A stretch of 64,000 nucleotides of DNA from Pseudomonas mendocina (GCF_900636545.1 NZ_LR134290.1:1240001-1304000); one strand, 5' to 3'; positions 19,119 through 28,643 are shown, numbered from the stretch's first letter. Numbers and translations: made by a program. The notes: generated by a model from the letters alone, not told the origin.

Positions 19119-19258
19119 GAACCTGCTCAAAGCCTGCTGCGCGTCGGCTCTGCTGCGTTAAAAACTGGCTCGGACTGCTCATTTACAACTCGTAAACTCC
19201 GCGTCCTCGCCTGTTTTTGCCTTGCATAGCTCTAGCTCGCGAGCCTTTGAACAGGTTC
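19119..19258. repeat. Interspersed 140-bp element, copy A
   Basis: A 140-base non-coding element with inverted ends: GAACCTGCTCAAAGCC at 19119-19134 against GCCTTTGAACAGGTTC at 19243-19258. The core CTGCGTTAAAAAC...TGCTCATTTACA-CTCGTAAACT...GTTTTTGCCTTGC is shared with copies B (21446-21641) and C (59275-59414). It has no coding capacity and looks like a MITE or structured repeat. This copy is the most diverged. It lies between renalase and the TIGR01777 gene. Confidence 0.85.
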
Positions 19259-19363
19259 TGAGTGGCGCTCCTTGCTTTAGGTTTAGGACAAACGCGACAG
19301 GTATGCGCGTCATGAACCAGACTAAAGGTGAAGTTTCTTCCATTGCCATGCGAGGACGATGCC

Positions 19364-20266
19364 ATGCACATCCTGCTGACCGGCGGTACCGGCCTGATCG
19401 GTCGGGCGCTGTGCGCACATTGGGCCGAGCAGGGCCACCGCCTGACGGTCTGGAGCCGAGAACCCAGCCAGGTCGCGCGTCTCTGCGGCAGCGACGTACG
19501 CGGTATCGCTCGGCTCGAGGAGTTGGGTGAGGAGCCCCTGGATGCTGTGATCAACCTGGCTGGTGCGCCGATCGCCGACAAACCCTGGAGCAGCAAGCGC
19601 AAGGCGCTGCTGTGGTCCAGCCGTATCGGTTTGACCGAGCAGTTGCTGGCCTGGTTGCAGGGGCGAACGCAGCGCCCGACCGTGTTGCTGTCGGGCTCGG
19701 CAGTGGGCTGGTACGGCAATGCTGGTGAGCGTGAGTTGAGTGAAAGCACGCCACCGGTGACCGACGATTTTGCCGCGCAGCTTTGCGGTGCCTGGGAAGA
19801 AACCGCGCTGCGCGCCGAGGAGTTGGGCATTCGCGTGGTGCTGATCCGTACCGGTCTGGTGCTGAGCCCTGATGGCGGCATGCTCAAACGCCTGTTGCTG
19901 CCATTCAGGCTCGGCCTTGGCGGCCGCCTCGGCGATGGTCGGCAGTGGATGCCGTGGATCCATATCGCTGATCAAATCGGCCTGATGGATTTTCTCTTGC
20001 AGCAAGGCGATGCTCGCGGTCCTTATAATGCCTGCGCGCCGATACCGGTGCGCAATGCCGAGTTCAGCAAGGCGCTGGGGCAGGCTCTGAGTCGCCCGAC
20101 CCTGTTGCCAGCTCCGGCCTTCGTCCTGCGTGCAGCCCTCGGCGAGATGTCCGAATTGCTGCTGGGTGGGCAGCGCGCCATGCCGAACCGCCTGCTGGAG
20201 GCGGGCTTCAGTTTTCGTTTCACCCATCTGGATGTGGCTCTGGTGGATTTGCTGAGCCATCACTGA
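19364..20266 (+). CDS. TIGR01777-family epimerase-like protein (YfcH-type)
   Basis: A 300-residue atypical SDR/epimerase with the N-terminal motif ILLTGGTGLIGRAL and the family markers INLAGAPIADKPWSSKRK, SGSAVGWYGNAGERELSE and RTGLVLSPDGGML. This matches the YfcH/TIGR01777 group, conserved but of uncertain function (E. coli YfcH; plant SULA homologues). I chose MHILLTGG at 19364. hemH follows 12 bases later, so the two may be co-transcribed. Confidence 0.9.
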   Translation: MHILLTGGTGLIGRALCAHWAEQGHRLTVWSREPSQVARLCGSDVRGIARLEELGEEPLDAVINLAGAPIADKPWSSKRKALLWSSRIGLTEQLLAWLQGRTQRPTVLLSGSAVGWYGNAGERELSESTPPVTDDFAAQLCGAWEETALRAEELGIRVVLIRTGLVLSPDGGMLKRLLLPFRLGLGGRLGDGRQWMPWIHIADQIGLMDFLLQQGDARGPYNACAPIPVRNAEFSKALGQALSRPTLLPAPAFVLRAALGEMSELLLGGQRAMPNRLLEAGFSFRFTHLDVALVDLLSHH

Positions 20267-20278
20267 CTAGGATTTCGC

Positions 20279-21301
20279 ATGACCGATCACGCATTGTTGC
20301 TGGTTAACCTGGGTTCGCCCGCGTCCACCGAAGTAGCCGATGTCCGCCGTTACCTCAATCAGTTCCTGATGGATCCCTACGTGATCGATTTGCCCTGGCC
20401 GCTGCGTCGCCTGCTGGTGTCGCTGATTCTGATCAAGCGCCCGGCGGCGTCTGCGCATGCCTATGCATCGATCTGGTGGGATGAGGGATCGCCGCTGGTG
20501 GTGCTCAGTCGTCGCCTGCAGGAAGCGATGAAGGCTCACTGGAACCATGGCCCGGTGGAACTGGCCATGCGCTATGGTGAGCCATCCATCGAGTCGACCC
20601 TGCAGCGCATGGCGGCGCAGGGCATTCGCCAGGTGACGCTGGCACCGCTGTATCCGCAGTTCGCCGACAGCACCACCACCACGGTGATCGAAGAGGTCAA
20701 GCGGGTGGTGCGCGAGCGCGGGCTGGACCTGCGTCTCTCCACACTCCCACCGTTCTACGACCAGCCGGAATACCTCGATGCTCTGGTGGCCAGTGCCAAG
20801 CCTTATCTGGAGCAGGATTTCGACCACCTGTTGCTGAGTTTCCACGGTCTACCCGAGCGTCACCTGCACAAGCTCGACCCCAGTGGCCATTGCCTGAAAG
20901 GCGACGACTGCTGTCGCAGTGCTTCGCCCGAGGTGCTCGCCAACTGCTATCGCGCGCAAAGCCTGCGCAGCGCCGAGTTGTTCGCCGAGCGCATGGGCCT
21001 GCGCCCGGAACAATGGTCGGTGAGTTTCCAGTCGCGCCTGGGCCGCGCCAAGTGGATCGAGCCCTATACCGAGACGCGTCTCGATGAGCTGGCCGCGCAA
21101 GGGGTGAAGAAGCTGTTGGTAATGTGCCCGGCCTTCGTCGCCGACTGTATCGAGACCCTGGAGGAGATCGGTGATCGCGGCCGTGAGCAGTTCGTCGAGG
21201 CCGGTGGCGAGAGCCTGCAACTGGTACCTTGCCTGAACGATCATCCACAGTGGGCAGCTGCCTTGAACAGCCTGTGCGAGCGGGCGCCGCAGTCACTTTA
21301 A
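20279..21301 (+). CDS. hemH: Ferrochelatase
   Basis: A 340-residue protoporphyrin ferrochelatase, inserting Fe2+ to finish heme. Motifs: [10 protein letters not shown] at the N terminus, [15 protein letters not shown] with the metal-binding His in the middle, and [15 protein letters not shown] with the conserved acidic residue near the C terminus. A Cys cluster ([10 protein letters not shown]) resembles segments found in pseudomonad ferrochelatases. The gene order photolyase cluster - hemH - transporter is like P. aeruginosa. Confidence 0.95.
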   Translation: MTDHALLLVNLGSPASTEVADVRRYLNQFLMDPYVIDLPWPLRRLLVSLILIKRPAASAHAYASIWWDEGSPLVVLSRRLQEAMKAHWNHGPVELAMRYGEPSIESTLQRMAAQGIRQVTLAPLYPQFADSTTTTVIEEVKRVVRERGLDLRLSTLPPFYDQPEYLDALVASAKPYLEQDFDHLLLSFHGLPERHLHKLDPSGHCLKGDDCCRSASPEVLANCYRAQSLRSAELFAERMGLRPEQWSVSFQSRLGRAKWIEPYTETRLDELAAQGVKKLLVMCPAFVADCIETLEEIGDRGREQFVEAGGESLQLVPCLNDHPQWAAALNSLCERAPQSL

Positions 21302-21666
21302 GTCGTATCGCATACCGTCGAGGCGAGCCATTCGCCTTGGCGGGTATGAAGCATTCGCCGGCCTGATAACACCTTCGAGCGATACTCACCGCCGTTTATA
21401 TCGTCCTAAGCTGACGGCTCTTTCAACCACCGCGCATCGCGTCAAGGGTGCTTCTAAAAACTATCTGCGTTGCCATCGCTGCGTTAAAAACAGGCTCACA
21501 GTCGAACGCTGAACGCGCTTTAGCGCGGCCCCGAAGGGGGGAGCGAAGCGAATCAAATGCTCATTTACAGCTCGTAAACTGCGCTTTTTCGCCGGTTTTT
21601 GCCTTGCGCTGACTGCCTCGCCTAGGTTTTTAAAAGCACCCCCAAGCGGTGCCGAGGAGAGCGTCC
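21302..21666. other. Intergenic region hemH / MFS gene (365 bp)
   Basis: Shortly after hemH there is a weak stem (AGGCGA/TCGCCT, about 21320-21337) that might serve as terminator. Element copy B then fills 21446-21641, ending 25 bases before the MFS start codon. No gene or RNA is seen in the first 140 bases. Confidence 0.65.
21446..21641. repeat. Interspersed element, copy B (196 bp, with insertion)
   Basis: Ends GGGTGCTTCTAAAAAC (21446-21461) and GTTTTTAAAAGCACCC (21626-21641) are inverted repeats with one mismatch. The core is nearly identical to copy C apart from about 56 extra bases (roughly 21500-21555) that include short hairpins such as CCCCGAAGGGG. The element ends 25 bases upstream of the MFS start codon. 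Confidence 0.88.
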
Positions 21667-22998
21667 GTGCATAACAACAATAACGGCTATCCCTCCAGTG
21701 CCCGAGCCTGGGTCACTGTCGCCATCCTGATGGTGGCGTACGTGCTGTCCTTCGTCGATCGGCAGATTCTCAACCTGTTGGTCGAGCCCATTCGCCGCGA
21801 CCTGCTGATCAGCGATACGCAGATGAGCCTGCTGATGGGGCTGTCCTTCGCGCTGTTCTACACCGTGTGTGGTATCCCGTTGGGCCGTGTGGCCGACACC
21901 CGCAGCCGGCGCGGCCTGATCGCCGTTGGCGTGCTGTTCTGGAGTGCTGCCACTGCAGCCTGCGGCATGGCCAAGATGTATTGGCAGTTCCTGCTCTGCC
22001 GCATCGGCGTGGGGGTTGGTGAGGCGGCGTTGTCGCCGGCCGCCTATTCCCTGATCGCCGACAGCTTTCCCGCCGAGCGCCGGGCCACGGCCATCAGCGT
22101 TTATTCGATGGGGGTTTATCTGGGCTCGGGCCTGGCCTTTCTGGTGGGCGGGCTGGTCATTCAGTTCGCCTCTGCGCAGGGCGACGTGGTCTTGCCAGTG
22201 CTGGGCGAGGTACGCCCCTGGCAGTTGATCTTCCTTATTCTCGGGGTCGCCGGCGTGCTGTTCACTTTGCTGATGCTGGCCGTCAAGGAACCGGTCCGGC
22301 GTGGCGCCGGCGCGGGCGTGGCTGTGCCGCTCAGCGAGGTGGGGCGCTATATCCGCGCCAACCGGCGTACCGTACTGCTGCACAACTTCGGCTTCGCCGG
22401 CCTGGCCTTCGCCGGTTACGGCAGCGCGGCCTGGGTCCCTTCCTTCTACATCCGCACCTACGGCTGGGATGCCGGCCAGGTCGGTATCGTCTATGGCAGC
22501 ATCGTCGCGGTGTTCGGTTGCCTGGGGATTGTCTTCGGCGGCCGCCTGGCAGACTGGATGGCCAAGCGCGGGCGCAGCGATGCCAACATGCGCGTCGGCC
22601 TCTACTCGGCGCTCGGCGCCTTGCCGATGGTGACGCTTTTTCCGCTGATGGACACCGCGTTTTGGGCGAGCCTGCTGATGGCGCCTACGGTGTTCTGCCT
22701 GAGCATGCCGTTCGGCGTGGCGCCGGCGGCAATCCAGGAAATCATGCCCAACTCGATGCGCGGCCAGGCGTCGGCCATCTACCTGTTCGTCATCACCCTG
22801 ATCGGCCTGGGCATTGGGCCGACAGCCGTGGCGCTGGTCACCGACTTCGTCTTCGCCGATGACGCCGCGCTGCGCTATTCGCTGCTGATCGTCACCACCC
22901 TGGCGGTGCTGATGTCGATCATCCTGCTGGCCAAGAGCCTCAAGCCTTATCGCGAGAGCGTGACAAGACTGGAGCAATGGGCTGCCAGTCCGGCCTGA
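21667..22998 (+). CDS. MFS transporter, spinster-like
   Basis: A 443-residue major facilitator with 12 predicted transmembrane segments. Opening VTVAILMVAYVLSFVDRQILNLL, loop 2-3 motif PLGRVADTRSRRGLIA, and VGEAALSPAAYSLIADSFP are typical of the spinster-like group. The substrate is unknown. The start is GTG at 21667 with GAGGAGA 7-13 bases upstream; an upstream ATG at 21649 lacks a good ribosome-binding site. The mobile-like element directly upstream probably shapes its leader. Confidence 0.85.
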   Translation: MHNNNNGYPSSARAWVTVAILMVAYVLSFVDRQILNLLVEPIRRDLLISDTQMSLLMGLSFALFYTVCGIPLGRVADTRSRRGLIAVGVLFWSAATAACGMAKMYWQFLLCRIGVGVGEAALSPAAYSLIADSFPAERRATAISVYSMGVYLGSGLAFLVGGLVIQFASAQGDVVLPVLGEVRPWQLIFLILGVAGVLFTLLMLAVKEPVRRGAGAGVAVPLSEVGRYIRANRRTVLLHNFGFAGLAFAGYGSAAWVPSFYIRTYGWDAGQVGIVYGSIVAVFGCLGIVFGGRLADWMAKRGRSDANMRVGLYSALGALPMVTLFPLMDTAFWASLLMAPTVFCLSMPFGVAPAAIQEIMPNSMRGQASAIYLFVITLIGLGIGPTAVALVTDFVFADDAALRYSLLIVTTLAVLMSIILLAKSLKPYRESVTRLEQWAASPA

Positions 22999-23141
22999 GC
23001 CTGCGCGTTTTTCTGCCGTGTCGAGGGTTGTTCGGCACGGTTTATGCGCTAGCGCACGGGCAGCATGGAATTTTTGCGCTTTACTGAGGTTCTGAGTGTT
23101 GCGCGCGTCACTCCGGCGCGTGCCAGCCAGGGAATCTCCGA

Positions 23142-23915
23142 ATGGGAGCGGGGCCAGCGTCTGCCGTGCAGGGCAGGGCATTCAAAGACTCGGTATCGGG
23201 ACGACGGTTATTGCTGCCGGGGCTCGTTGCGCTCTTGTTGCTGGGCGGCTGTACGGGCCGGTTGGACAATGATTCGATCGTCCACACGCGCAACCCACTC
23301 AAGCCAACCGAGGTGTTGCAAACCGATGTCGACCGTATGGCGACCCTGGCCATGCGCAACAACCTCAACAGCCTGTATCGGCTGATGAACAAGTTGTATC
23401 AGCGTAATCCGCGCGAATGGCGCAAGAACTCCCTGCCTGATGCCGCCGCGGCCGAGCGTGCCATCCAGTATGCCATCGAGCACAACCAGGACTGGCCGAC
23501 GTTGGGTGGGCGACGCGATGTCGCGGCGCTGGATTACTCGTTGAGCCCAGCCTTTCAGGGCGACCGCGTGGCTGCCTTCACCTATGCCATCGGCAGCATG
23601 CTGGTCACTGCGCACGGTGGGCGCACCGAGTTTTACCTGACCGACAGCTTCAATGCGCAATTCATCCACAACGCTGCGCGCAACTTGGAGAAGGCTGGTT
23701 GGATGCTGTCGCAGCGTCGTGATGCCGCGGGCCGGCCGCTACTGCTATCCAACGAGTTCTCCGAACAGGGCAATAACCTCAGCTATGCGGTGGAGTTCGG
23801 CAAGATGGTGGCGCGCCTCGATCTACTCACGCACGTGCTCGAAGAGCGTTACCGGCGCATGGGCGCTAACTACGCGCAGAGCCTGTTCCTGCTGAACTTC
23901 CTGCCAGTGCAGTAG
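23142..23915 (+). CDS. Conserved hypothetical lipoprotein
   Basis: A 257-residue protein whose N terminus carries a basic stretch, hydrophobic LLLPGLVALLLLGG and a lipobox Cys, so it should be lipid-anchored in the envelope. The mature part is polar and helical with no recognised enzyme motif (LYQRNPREWRKN; FYLTDSFNAQFIHNAARNLE). An alternative GTG at 23166, nearer the signal peptide, is about equally plausible. It converges with the next gene, 4 bases apart. The function is unknown. Confidence 0.75.
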   Translation: MGAGPASAVQGRAFKDSVSGRRLLLPGLVALLLLGGCTGRLDNDSIVHTRNPLKPTEVLQTDVDRMATLAMRNNLNSLYRLMNKLYQRNPREWRKNSLPDAAAAERAIQYAIEHNQDWPTLGGRRDVAALDYSLSPAFQGDRVAAFTYAIGSMLVTAHGGRTEFYLTDSFNAQFIHNAARNLEKAGWMLSQRRDAAGRPLLLSNEFSEQGNNLSYAVEFGKMVARLDLLTHVLEERYRRMGANYAQSLFLLNFLPVQ

Positions 23916-23919
23916 CGCG

Positions 23920-24642
23920 TCACCGGTGCCAGCGCTGCTGGATTTCGTCCAGCTTTCCGGCTTTGCGTAGACGTACCAGGGCTTCGGAAAATTGCCGGGC
24001 GCGCTCGACATCGCCTTTGGCGAAGGCGACGAAGCGTGGCATCTGGATCAGCGGGCGAGGGAGTACGCGTACCTGCTCCTGGGCGCGCTGCTCACGGATG
24101 AAATACAGCAACTGAGTGTGATCGCCGACGATGATGTCGATGCGCCCGGCCAGCAGCATCGACACCAGCTGCCGTGGATTCTGGGCACTGCTGTCGCGAG
24201 CCAGGTCGGCGCGGTCGAAACTCTCCTCATAGGCATAGCCGCGAACCTGGCCGATTACGTACGGCGAAAGATCATCCAGTGTCTTCCAGTCTTTGATCGC
24301 GGTCTTGCCGGTGGTCATGAACACGGTCGAGCCACTGCGCAGCGGGCCGACCAGTTCGTACTGCTCCTGACGCTGCGGTGTGCCGGCGAACTGGAAGGCC
24401 ATCTGCACTTCACCGCGGTCGAGCATGCGCTTGACTCGCTCCCAGGGATACAGACGAATTTCGTAGGGGACCTGTGCTTCGCGTAGCACGGCGTCGATCA
24501 GTTCGACATCGAGTCCGTGTGGGGTGTCGTCATCGGCGGTGACGAAGCTGTAGGGCGCGAACTGTTCATCGCCCACGACCCGCCAGGGCTGTGCTGCCAG
24601 CGAGTGACTCAAAGCCAGCAGGGCGAGCAGCAGATAGCGCAT
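23920..24642 (-). CDS. Periplasmic solute-binding protein, amino-acid type (SBP_bac_3)
   Basis: A 240-residue exported protein: signal peptide MRYLLLALLALSHSLAA, then the family-3 solute-binding pattern (GDEQFAPYSFVTADDDTPHGLDVELIDAVL; FAGTPQRQEQYELVGPL; AGRIDIIVGD). No permease or ATPase gene adjoins, so it could be an orphan binding protein or a sensor-like protein. The ligand is not predictable. Confidence 0.85.
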   Translation of the reverse strand: MRYLLLALLALSHSLAAQPWRVVGDEQFAPYSFVTADDDTPHGLDVELIDAVLREAQVPYEIRLYPWERVKRMLDRGEVQMAFQFAGTPQRQEQYELVGPLRSGSTVFMTTGKTAIKDWKTLDDLSPYVIGQVRGYAYEESFDRADLARDSSAQNPRQLVSMLLAGRIDIIVGDHTQLLYFIREQRAQEQVRVLPRPLIQMPRFVAFAKGDVERARQFSEALVRLRKAGKLDEIQQRWHR

Positions 24643-24716
24643 GGCGGGATACCTCGTGACCGACCTGTATTCAGGCTAGTCAGTTTCTTCGAACGAGGCG
24701 GGTGAGGCGAGGAATA

Positions 24717-25058
24717 TCAGACCTTGCGCACGAACTCGGACTTGAGCTTCATCGCGCCGATGCCATCGATCTTGCAGTCGATGTCGTGATCGCCGTCGAC
24801 CAGGCGGATGTTCTTCACTTTGGTGCCCACCTTGACCACCAGCGAGGAGCCTTTGACCTTGAGGTCCTTGATCACGGTGATAGTGTCGCCGTCCTGCAGC
24901 AGGTTGCCGACCGAGTCCTTGATCACGCGCGCATCGTCGCTGGCGTCGGCATTTTCGCCGGCTTTCCATTCATGGGCGCACTCGGGGCAGATCAGCTGGT
25001 CGCCGTCTTCGTAGGTGTATTCGGAGTTGCATTTGGGGCAGGGTGGCAAAGCGCTCAA
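24717..25058 (-). CDS. yjdM: YjdM/PhnA-family zinc-ribbon protein
   Basis: A 113-residue protein with an N-terminal zinc ribbon ([21 protein letters not shown]) and a C-terminal SH3-like barrel ([15 protein letters not shown]...GVGTK-like). Matches the YjdM family, long called PhnA though unrelated to phosphonoacetate hydrolase. The cellular role is unclear. Monocistronic by spacing. Confidence 0.92.
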   Translation of the reverse strand: MSALPPCPKCNSEYTYEDGDQLICPECAHEWKAGENADASDDARVIKDSVGNLLQDGDTITVIKDLKVKGSSLVVKVGTKVKNIRLVDGDHDIDCKIDGIGAMKLKSEFVRKV

Positions 25059-25520
25059 GGGGCATCCTCAAGGTGTGATGAGAAAACCGCAGATTATATA
25101 GGGTTTTGTCGGCGGGCGCTGCTTCAGGCTGAGGCGCGCCTGGCAGTAGGGTGTTTTAAATATTGGACTTCTATCTGGCCGTTTTTGTCGGATATCGCCC
25201 TTGTAAGCCTTTTAATGGGCTTTCCGGCAGTATTGCTAGAAGGCCTGTTGTGAGATTTTGAGTGGATTTGTTTGACATATTTTACGGCTCGGGCAGACTG
25301 GCTGCAGATTCCGTTGCCGAACCGGGTAATGGGCAGCGTCGCTGCAGCCCCTCTCTGGATGGAGCTGACCCGGTTCGAGCCGCCGTCGGAAGGCGACACG
25401 CTGGCTCAGGAAGAGCATGGGTGCACGGGGTTAGCCAAACAGGCCATCCGTGTCGGCAGAGCCTCTGCTGTACACCGGTCTGCACAGCAACGACAGGCCC
25501 GGCCTGTCCCAAGGTGACGT
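25059..25520. other. Intergenic region yjdM / PuuD-like gene (462 bp), no gene seen
   Basis: Divergent promoters for the two flanking genes must be here. A small stem AAGCC-N8-GGCTT lies at about 25206-25223 in a lower-GC patch, and TTGACA occurs at 25272-25277 without a convincing -10. I find no coding sequence or recognisable RNA. Confidence 0.5.
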
Positions 25521-26315
25521 ATGTCCGAGAACAAGATCCGCAACACTTCCCGCAAGCCCGTCGTGCTGATGTCCATGGGCGCTCAAGAGCGCAAGGGCCA
25601 CGACTACCAAGTAATGACTCACAAATACATCCAGCCTCTGGTCCAGTTCTCCGGTTGTAGGCCGGTGCTGGTGCCCACTTGCTGCGGTATCGATGACCTC
25701 GAGCAGTATCTGGACATGGCCGACGGCGTTTACCTGACCGGGGCCGGCAGCAATATCGACCCCGCGTTGTACGGGCAGGAGAACGAAACGCCGAACAAGG
25801 GCCAGGATCGTGACCGTGATCTGTTCGACCTGCCGCTGATTCGTGCCGCCATCGCCCGCGGTCTGCCGATCTTCGGTATCTGCCGGGGCATGCAGGAAAT
25901 CAACGTGGCACTGGGCGGCGACATCTATCAGAAGGTCTACGCCGAGCCCGGCTTCAACGACCACCGTGAAAATCCTGATGACCCGGTCGAGGTGCAGTAC
26001 GCGCCCAGCCACAGCGTACGTCCGGTGCCCGGAAGCTGGTTCGCCGACCTGCTGGGCAAGGACGAGATCCAGGTCAACTCCCTGCATGGCCAGGCCATCC
26101 GCACGCTGGGCAAGGGGCTGGAAGTGCTGGCCACCGCCGAGGATGGCCTGATTGAGGCCGTTCACGCGCCAAGCCTGTCGCCTTTCCTGTTTGCGGTGCA
26201 GTGGCATCCGGAATGGCAGGCCGCGCTGAACCCGGATTCGGTGAAGATCTTCCAGGCTTTCGGTGACGCCTGTCACCGTCGTGTAGCCTCGCGCAACAGC
26301 CGTCAGGCTGCCTGA
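25521..26315 (+). CDS. Gamma-glutamyl-gamma-aminobutyrate hydrolase family (PuuD/PauD-like)
   Basis: A 264-residue class I glutamine-amidotransferase-like hydrolase. The nucleophile elbow is IFGICRGMQEINVALGG with Cys121, and the C-terminal His-Glu pair is in AVQWHPEWQ. The LTGAGSNIDP segment is typical of PuuD. It would hydrolyse gamma-glutamyl-GABA or a related gamma-glutamyl amide in polyamine degradation. No other pua/puu genes adjoin, so which isoform this is remains open. Confidence 0.88.
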   Translation: MSENKIRNTSRKPVVLMSMGAQERKGHDYQVMTHKYIQPLVQFSGCRPVLVPTCCGIDDLEQYLDMADGVYLTGAGSNIDPALYGQENETPNKGQDRDRDLFDLPLIRAAIARGLPIFGICRGMQEINVALGGDIYQKVYAEPGFNDHRENPDDPVEVQYAPSHSVRPVPGSWFADLLGKDEIQVNSLHGQAIRTLGKGLEVLATAEDGLIEAVHAPSLSPFLFAVQWHPEWQAALNPDSVKIFQAFGDACHRRVASRNSRQAA

Positions 26316-26341
26316 ATCAGGCGCTGCCGCCAGCTCCTCCG

Positions 26342-26815
26342 TCAGTAGGGGCTTGGCGGCTGCGGCCAGTTCAGGGTGCCGCTGTCGCTGAAGCGGCGCG
26401 TGCCGAACAGGCCGTCAGCCAGTTTGCCGCGCAGCCTGTAGGGCACCTCCTGACCCGGTTGGTAGCCGGCAGCACCCCAGGCTTGGCGCATCACCGAAAA
26501 GGCGGAAATGCTCACCGGCACGCTCACCACCGTTTCCCCGAAGCGCGGCACGTTGCCGCTCTGATCGCTGACGCCGCTGGCCAGTGGCTGGCCGTTCACA
26601 TCCAGATCAAGTGCCATACCGTTGAAGCTCACCGCGCTGTCGTTGGGGTTCTGCACCCGCAGCTTGACCGCGAAGCGCACCTCCAGGCCCTGACCGGGCA
26701 GCGGTTCCAGGCCGACCAGGTCGACCCGCAGCGGGTCACGATTGCTCAGGCCGGCACAAGCGCCGAGGCCTGCGGCGAGCAGGATGACAAGGCAAAGACG
26801 GAGCAGGCGCGGCAT
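26342..26815 (-). CDS. LEA type 2 family lipoprotein
   Basis: A 157-residue exported protein with the lipobox LGAC (Cys20). The mature part matches the LEA14/WHy-like beta fold: VRFAVKLRVQNPNDSAVSFNGMALDLDVNGQPLASG. These bacterial lipoproteins are thought to be stress or desiccation linked; the exact role is unknown. Convergent with the PuuD-like gene, 26 bases apart. Confidence 0.85.
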   Translation of the reverse strand: MPRLLRLCLVILLAAGLGACAGLSNRDPLRVDLVGLEPLPGQGLEVRFAVKLRVQNPNDSAVSFNGMALDLDVNGQPLASGVSDQSGNVPRFGETVVSVPVSISAFSVMRQAWGAAGYQPGQEVPYRLRGKLADGLFGTRRFSDSGTLNWPQPPSPY

Positions 26816-26869
26816 GGCGATCTTCCCTGGACTTTGTGGGCTCAGGATAGAAGACCACTGTGCTTGCGA

Positions 26870-27715
26870 TTAGCTCCCGGCACGTTGCCGGCTGCCCAGC
26901 ACCAGTGCGATCCCACCCAGCACGGCAACGGAGCTGAGCATCAGGCGCACGCTGAGTGCTTCGCCCAGCAGCAGGCTGCCACCAAGTGCGGCGAGGATCG
27001 GTACGCTCAATTGCACGGTGGCGGCCTGGCTGGCGCGCAGGCCGGGCAGGGCGCTGTACCAGATGGCGTAACCGATACCTGAAGTCAGCGCACCGGACAG
27101 CAGCGCATAGAGCAGGCCTGGTCCATCCCAGTCGAGCTGCCCTAACAGCAACGTAGCCAGCAGTAACGCCAATGGCGTTGCGCGCATGAAGTTGCCGGCG
27201 GTCACCGCCAGCGGACTCCCCTGGCCACGCCCGAGCAAGGAATACGCGCCCCAGGCGATACCGGCCAGCAACATCAGCAAGGCGGCCAACAGCGGTGGCG
27301 CGCTGGCGCCTGGTAGCAGCAGCGCCAACAGGCCCGCCGCAGCCAGTGCTGTACCAAGGCTGGCTGCCAGGCCAAGACGTTCGCCGCGCAGCCAGCCCCA
27401 GAGCAGCATGCTCAACTGCACCGCGCCGAACAGCAGCAGGGCACCGACACCGGTATCCAATTGCAGGTAGGCGAAGGAAAAGGCAGCTGCATAAGTGAAC
27501 AGCGCCAGGGCGCCAGTCCAGTTGCCGGCCAGGGGCTGCTTGCCTTGCCGCAGTTTCAGCAGTGCCCACAGTGTCACTGCGCCGCAGAGCAGGCGAATGG
27601 CGGTGAAGCTTGCCGCGTCGATCTGGGTTTCACGCAATGCCAGGCGGCACAGCAGCGAGTTGCCGGCGAAGGCCAGCATGGCGAGGGTGGTGAGTAGCAG
27701 GATACGCGGAGGCAT
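26870..27715 (-). CDS. EamA/DMT-family transporter
   Basis: A 281-residue membrane protein with 10 hydrophobic segments arranged as two EamA repeats (LLTTLAMLAFAGNSLLCRLAL; then LAGIAWGAYSLLGRG in the second half). Drug/metabolite transporters of this type export amino acids, metabolites or drugs. I chose MPPRILL at 27715. The substrate is unknown. Confidence 0.87.
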   Translation of the reverse strand: MPPRILLLTTLAMLAFAGNSLLCRLALRETQIDAASFTAIRLLCGAVTLWALLKLRQGKQPLAGNWTGALALFTYAAAFSFAYLQLDTGVGALLLFGAVQLSMLLWGWLRGERLGLAASLGTALAAAGLLALLLPGASAPPLLAALLMLLAGIAWGAYSLLGRGQGSPLAVTAGNFMRATPLALLLATLLLGQLDWDGPGLLYALLSGALTSGIGYAIWYSALPGLRASQAATVQLSVPILAALGGSLLLGEALSVRLMLSSVAVLGGIALVLGSRQRAGS

Positions 27716-27787
27716 CGTCCATCCTTGGGTGAAGGTCTGGTGATGCCTCGCAGCTAAACATGCCCGGCCGATGCTGGGCATTGGCAG

Positions 27788-27811
27788 AAGGTCGCAAGTC
27801 GCTGCGACCTT
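27788..27811. terminator. Probable intrinsic terminator of the Tsx-like gene
   Basis: AAGGTCGCA (27788-27796) is exactly complementary to TGCGACCTT (27803-27811) with a 6-base loop, 26 bases after the end of the minus-strand Tsx-like gene. No strong T-run follows, so efficiency is uncertain. Confidence 0.6.
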
Positions 27812-27836
27812 GGCCGTTCACGCATGCGCGCGGCGA

Positions 27837-28643
27837 TCAGAAATGCGCCTTGACCAGCAGGCTGGCGGTGTTCTGGTCGGTCGGACCGACGAAGTTGTCG
27901 CTGACGAAACCACCGTCCTTGATGCCGTACTTGTTCTTCCAGTAGTCGTACTCGATGCCGACGTAGAGCTGTTTCTCGCCCCACTTCATGGCTTTGCCCA
28001 AGTCGTACTTGATCTGTGGGTTGAAGTGCAGGTTGGCGTGGTAGTCACCGCGGCGGTTGCTGTCGTTGTCCACCACCCAGTCCATGAAGCCGTCGATGAG
28101 GATGTCGGATTCGCCGACCGGAATGGTGTAGCTCCATACCGGGGTGATCTGCCAGACGTTTTTGCCTGGGCGGCTGCCGTCCGGTTTGCGCAGGTAGGTG
28201 TTGAGCTGGAAGTAGTCGAAACCGGGAATATCCAGATCGAATGCCGGGCCGAGCAGGTAGGCATCGACGTCCTTCTCGCCGAATTCGTAGGTGAAGGCCA
28301 GCAGTACGTCCTTGATCGGTCCGAAGGACAGGTCGGCACCACTGATCTTGCCGAACGACAGGCGTGGGCTGAATTCCCCGTAGTAGGTGTGGCCGTCGCC
28401 GTTACCATTCTGCGCGTCGGTGTTGTACTTGATCACATCGGTAAAGAAGAACAGGTCACCGAAGCTCCAGCCGCTGGCGTGCTCGAAGGTGACGGTCTGC
28501 TGGATCTCCGGGTCGATCTTGAAGTCCTGCCCATAGAGATAGGTCAGGCTGTTGTTCTGCCAGTGCAGCAGTTCACCGGCGATGGCCTGGCCGCCGGCCA
28601 GCAGACCACTGGCGAGCGCCAGCGAAGAAAGGGTGCGATTCAT
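27837..28643 (-). CDS. Tsx-like nucleoside-specific outer membrane channel (OmpK/Tsx family)
   Basis: A 268-residue outer-membrane beta-barrel with a signal peptide (MNRTLSSLALASGLLAGGQAIA). Characteristic are WQNNSLTYLYGQDF, TFEHASGWSFGDLFFFTDV and a terminal KAHF. Tsx-type porins pass nucleosides. No nucleoside permease is nearby, so the substrate is inferred only from family. Confidence 0.87.
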   Translation of the reverse strand: MNRTLSSLALASGLLAGGQAIAGELLHWQNNSLTYLYGQDFKIDPEIQQTVTFEHASGWSFGDLFFFTDVIKYNTDAQNGNGDGHTYYGEFSPRLSFGKISGADLSFGPIKDVLLAFTYEFGEKDVDAYLLGPAFDLDIPGFDYFQLNTYLRKPDGSRPGKNVWQITPVWSYTIPVGESDILIDGFMDWVVDNDSNRRGDYHANLHFNPQIKYDLGKAMKWGEKQLYVGIEYDYWKNKYGIKDGGFVSDNFVGPTDQNTASLLVKAHF

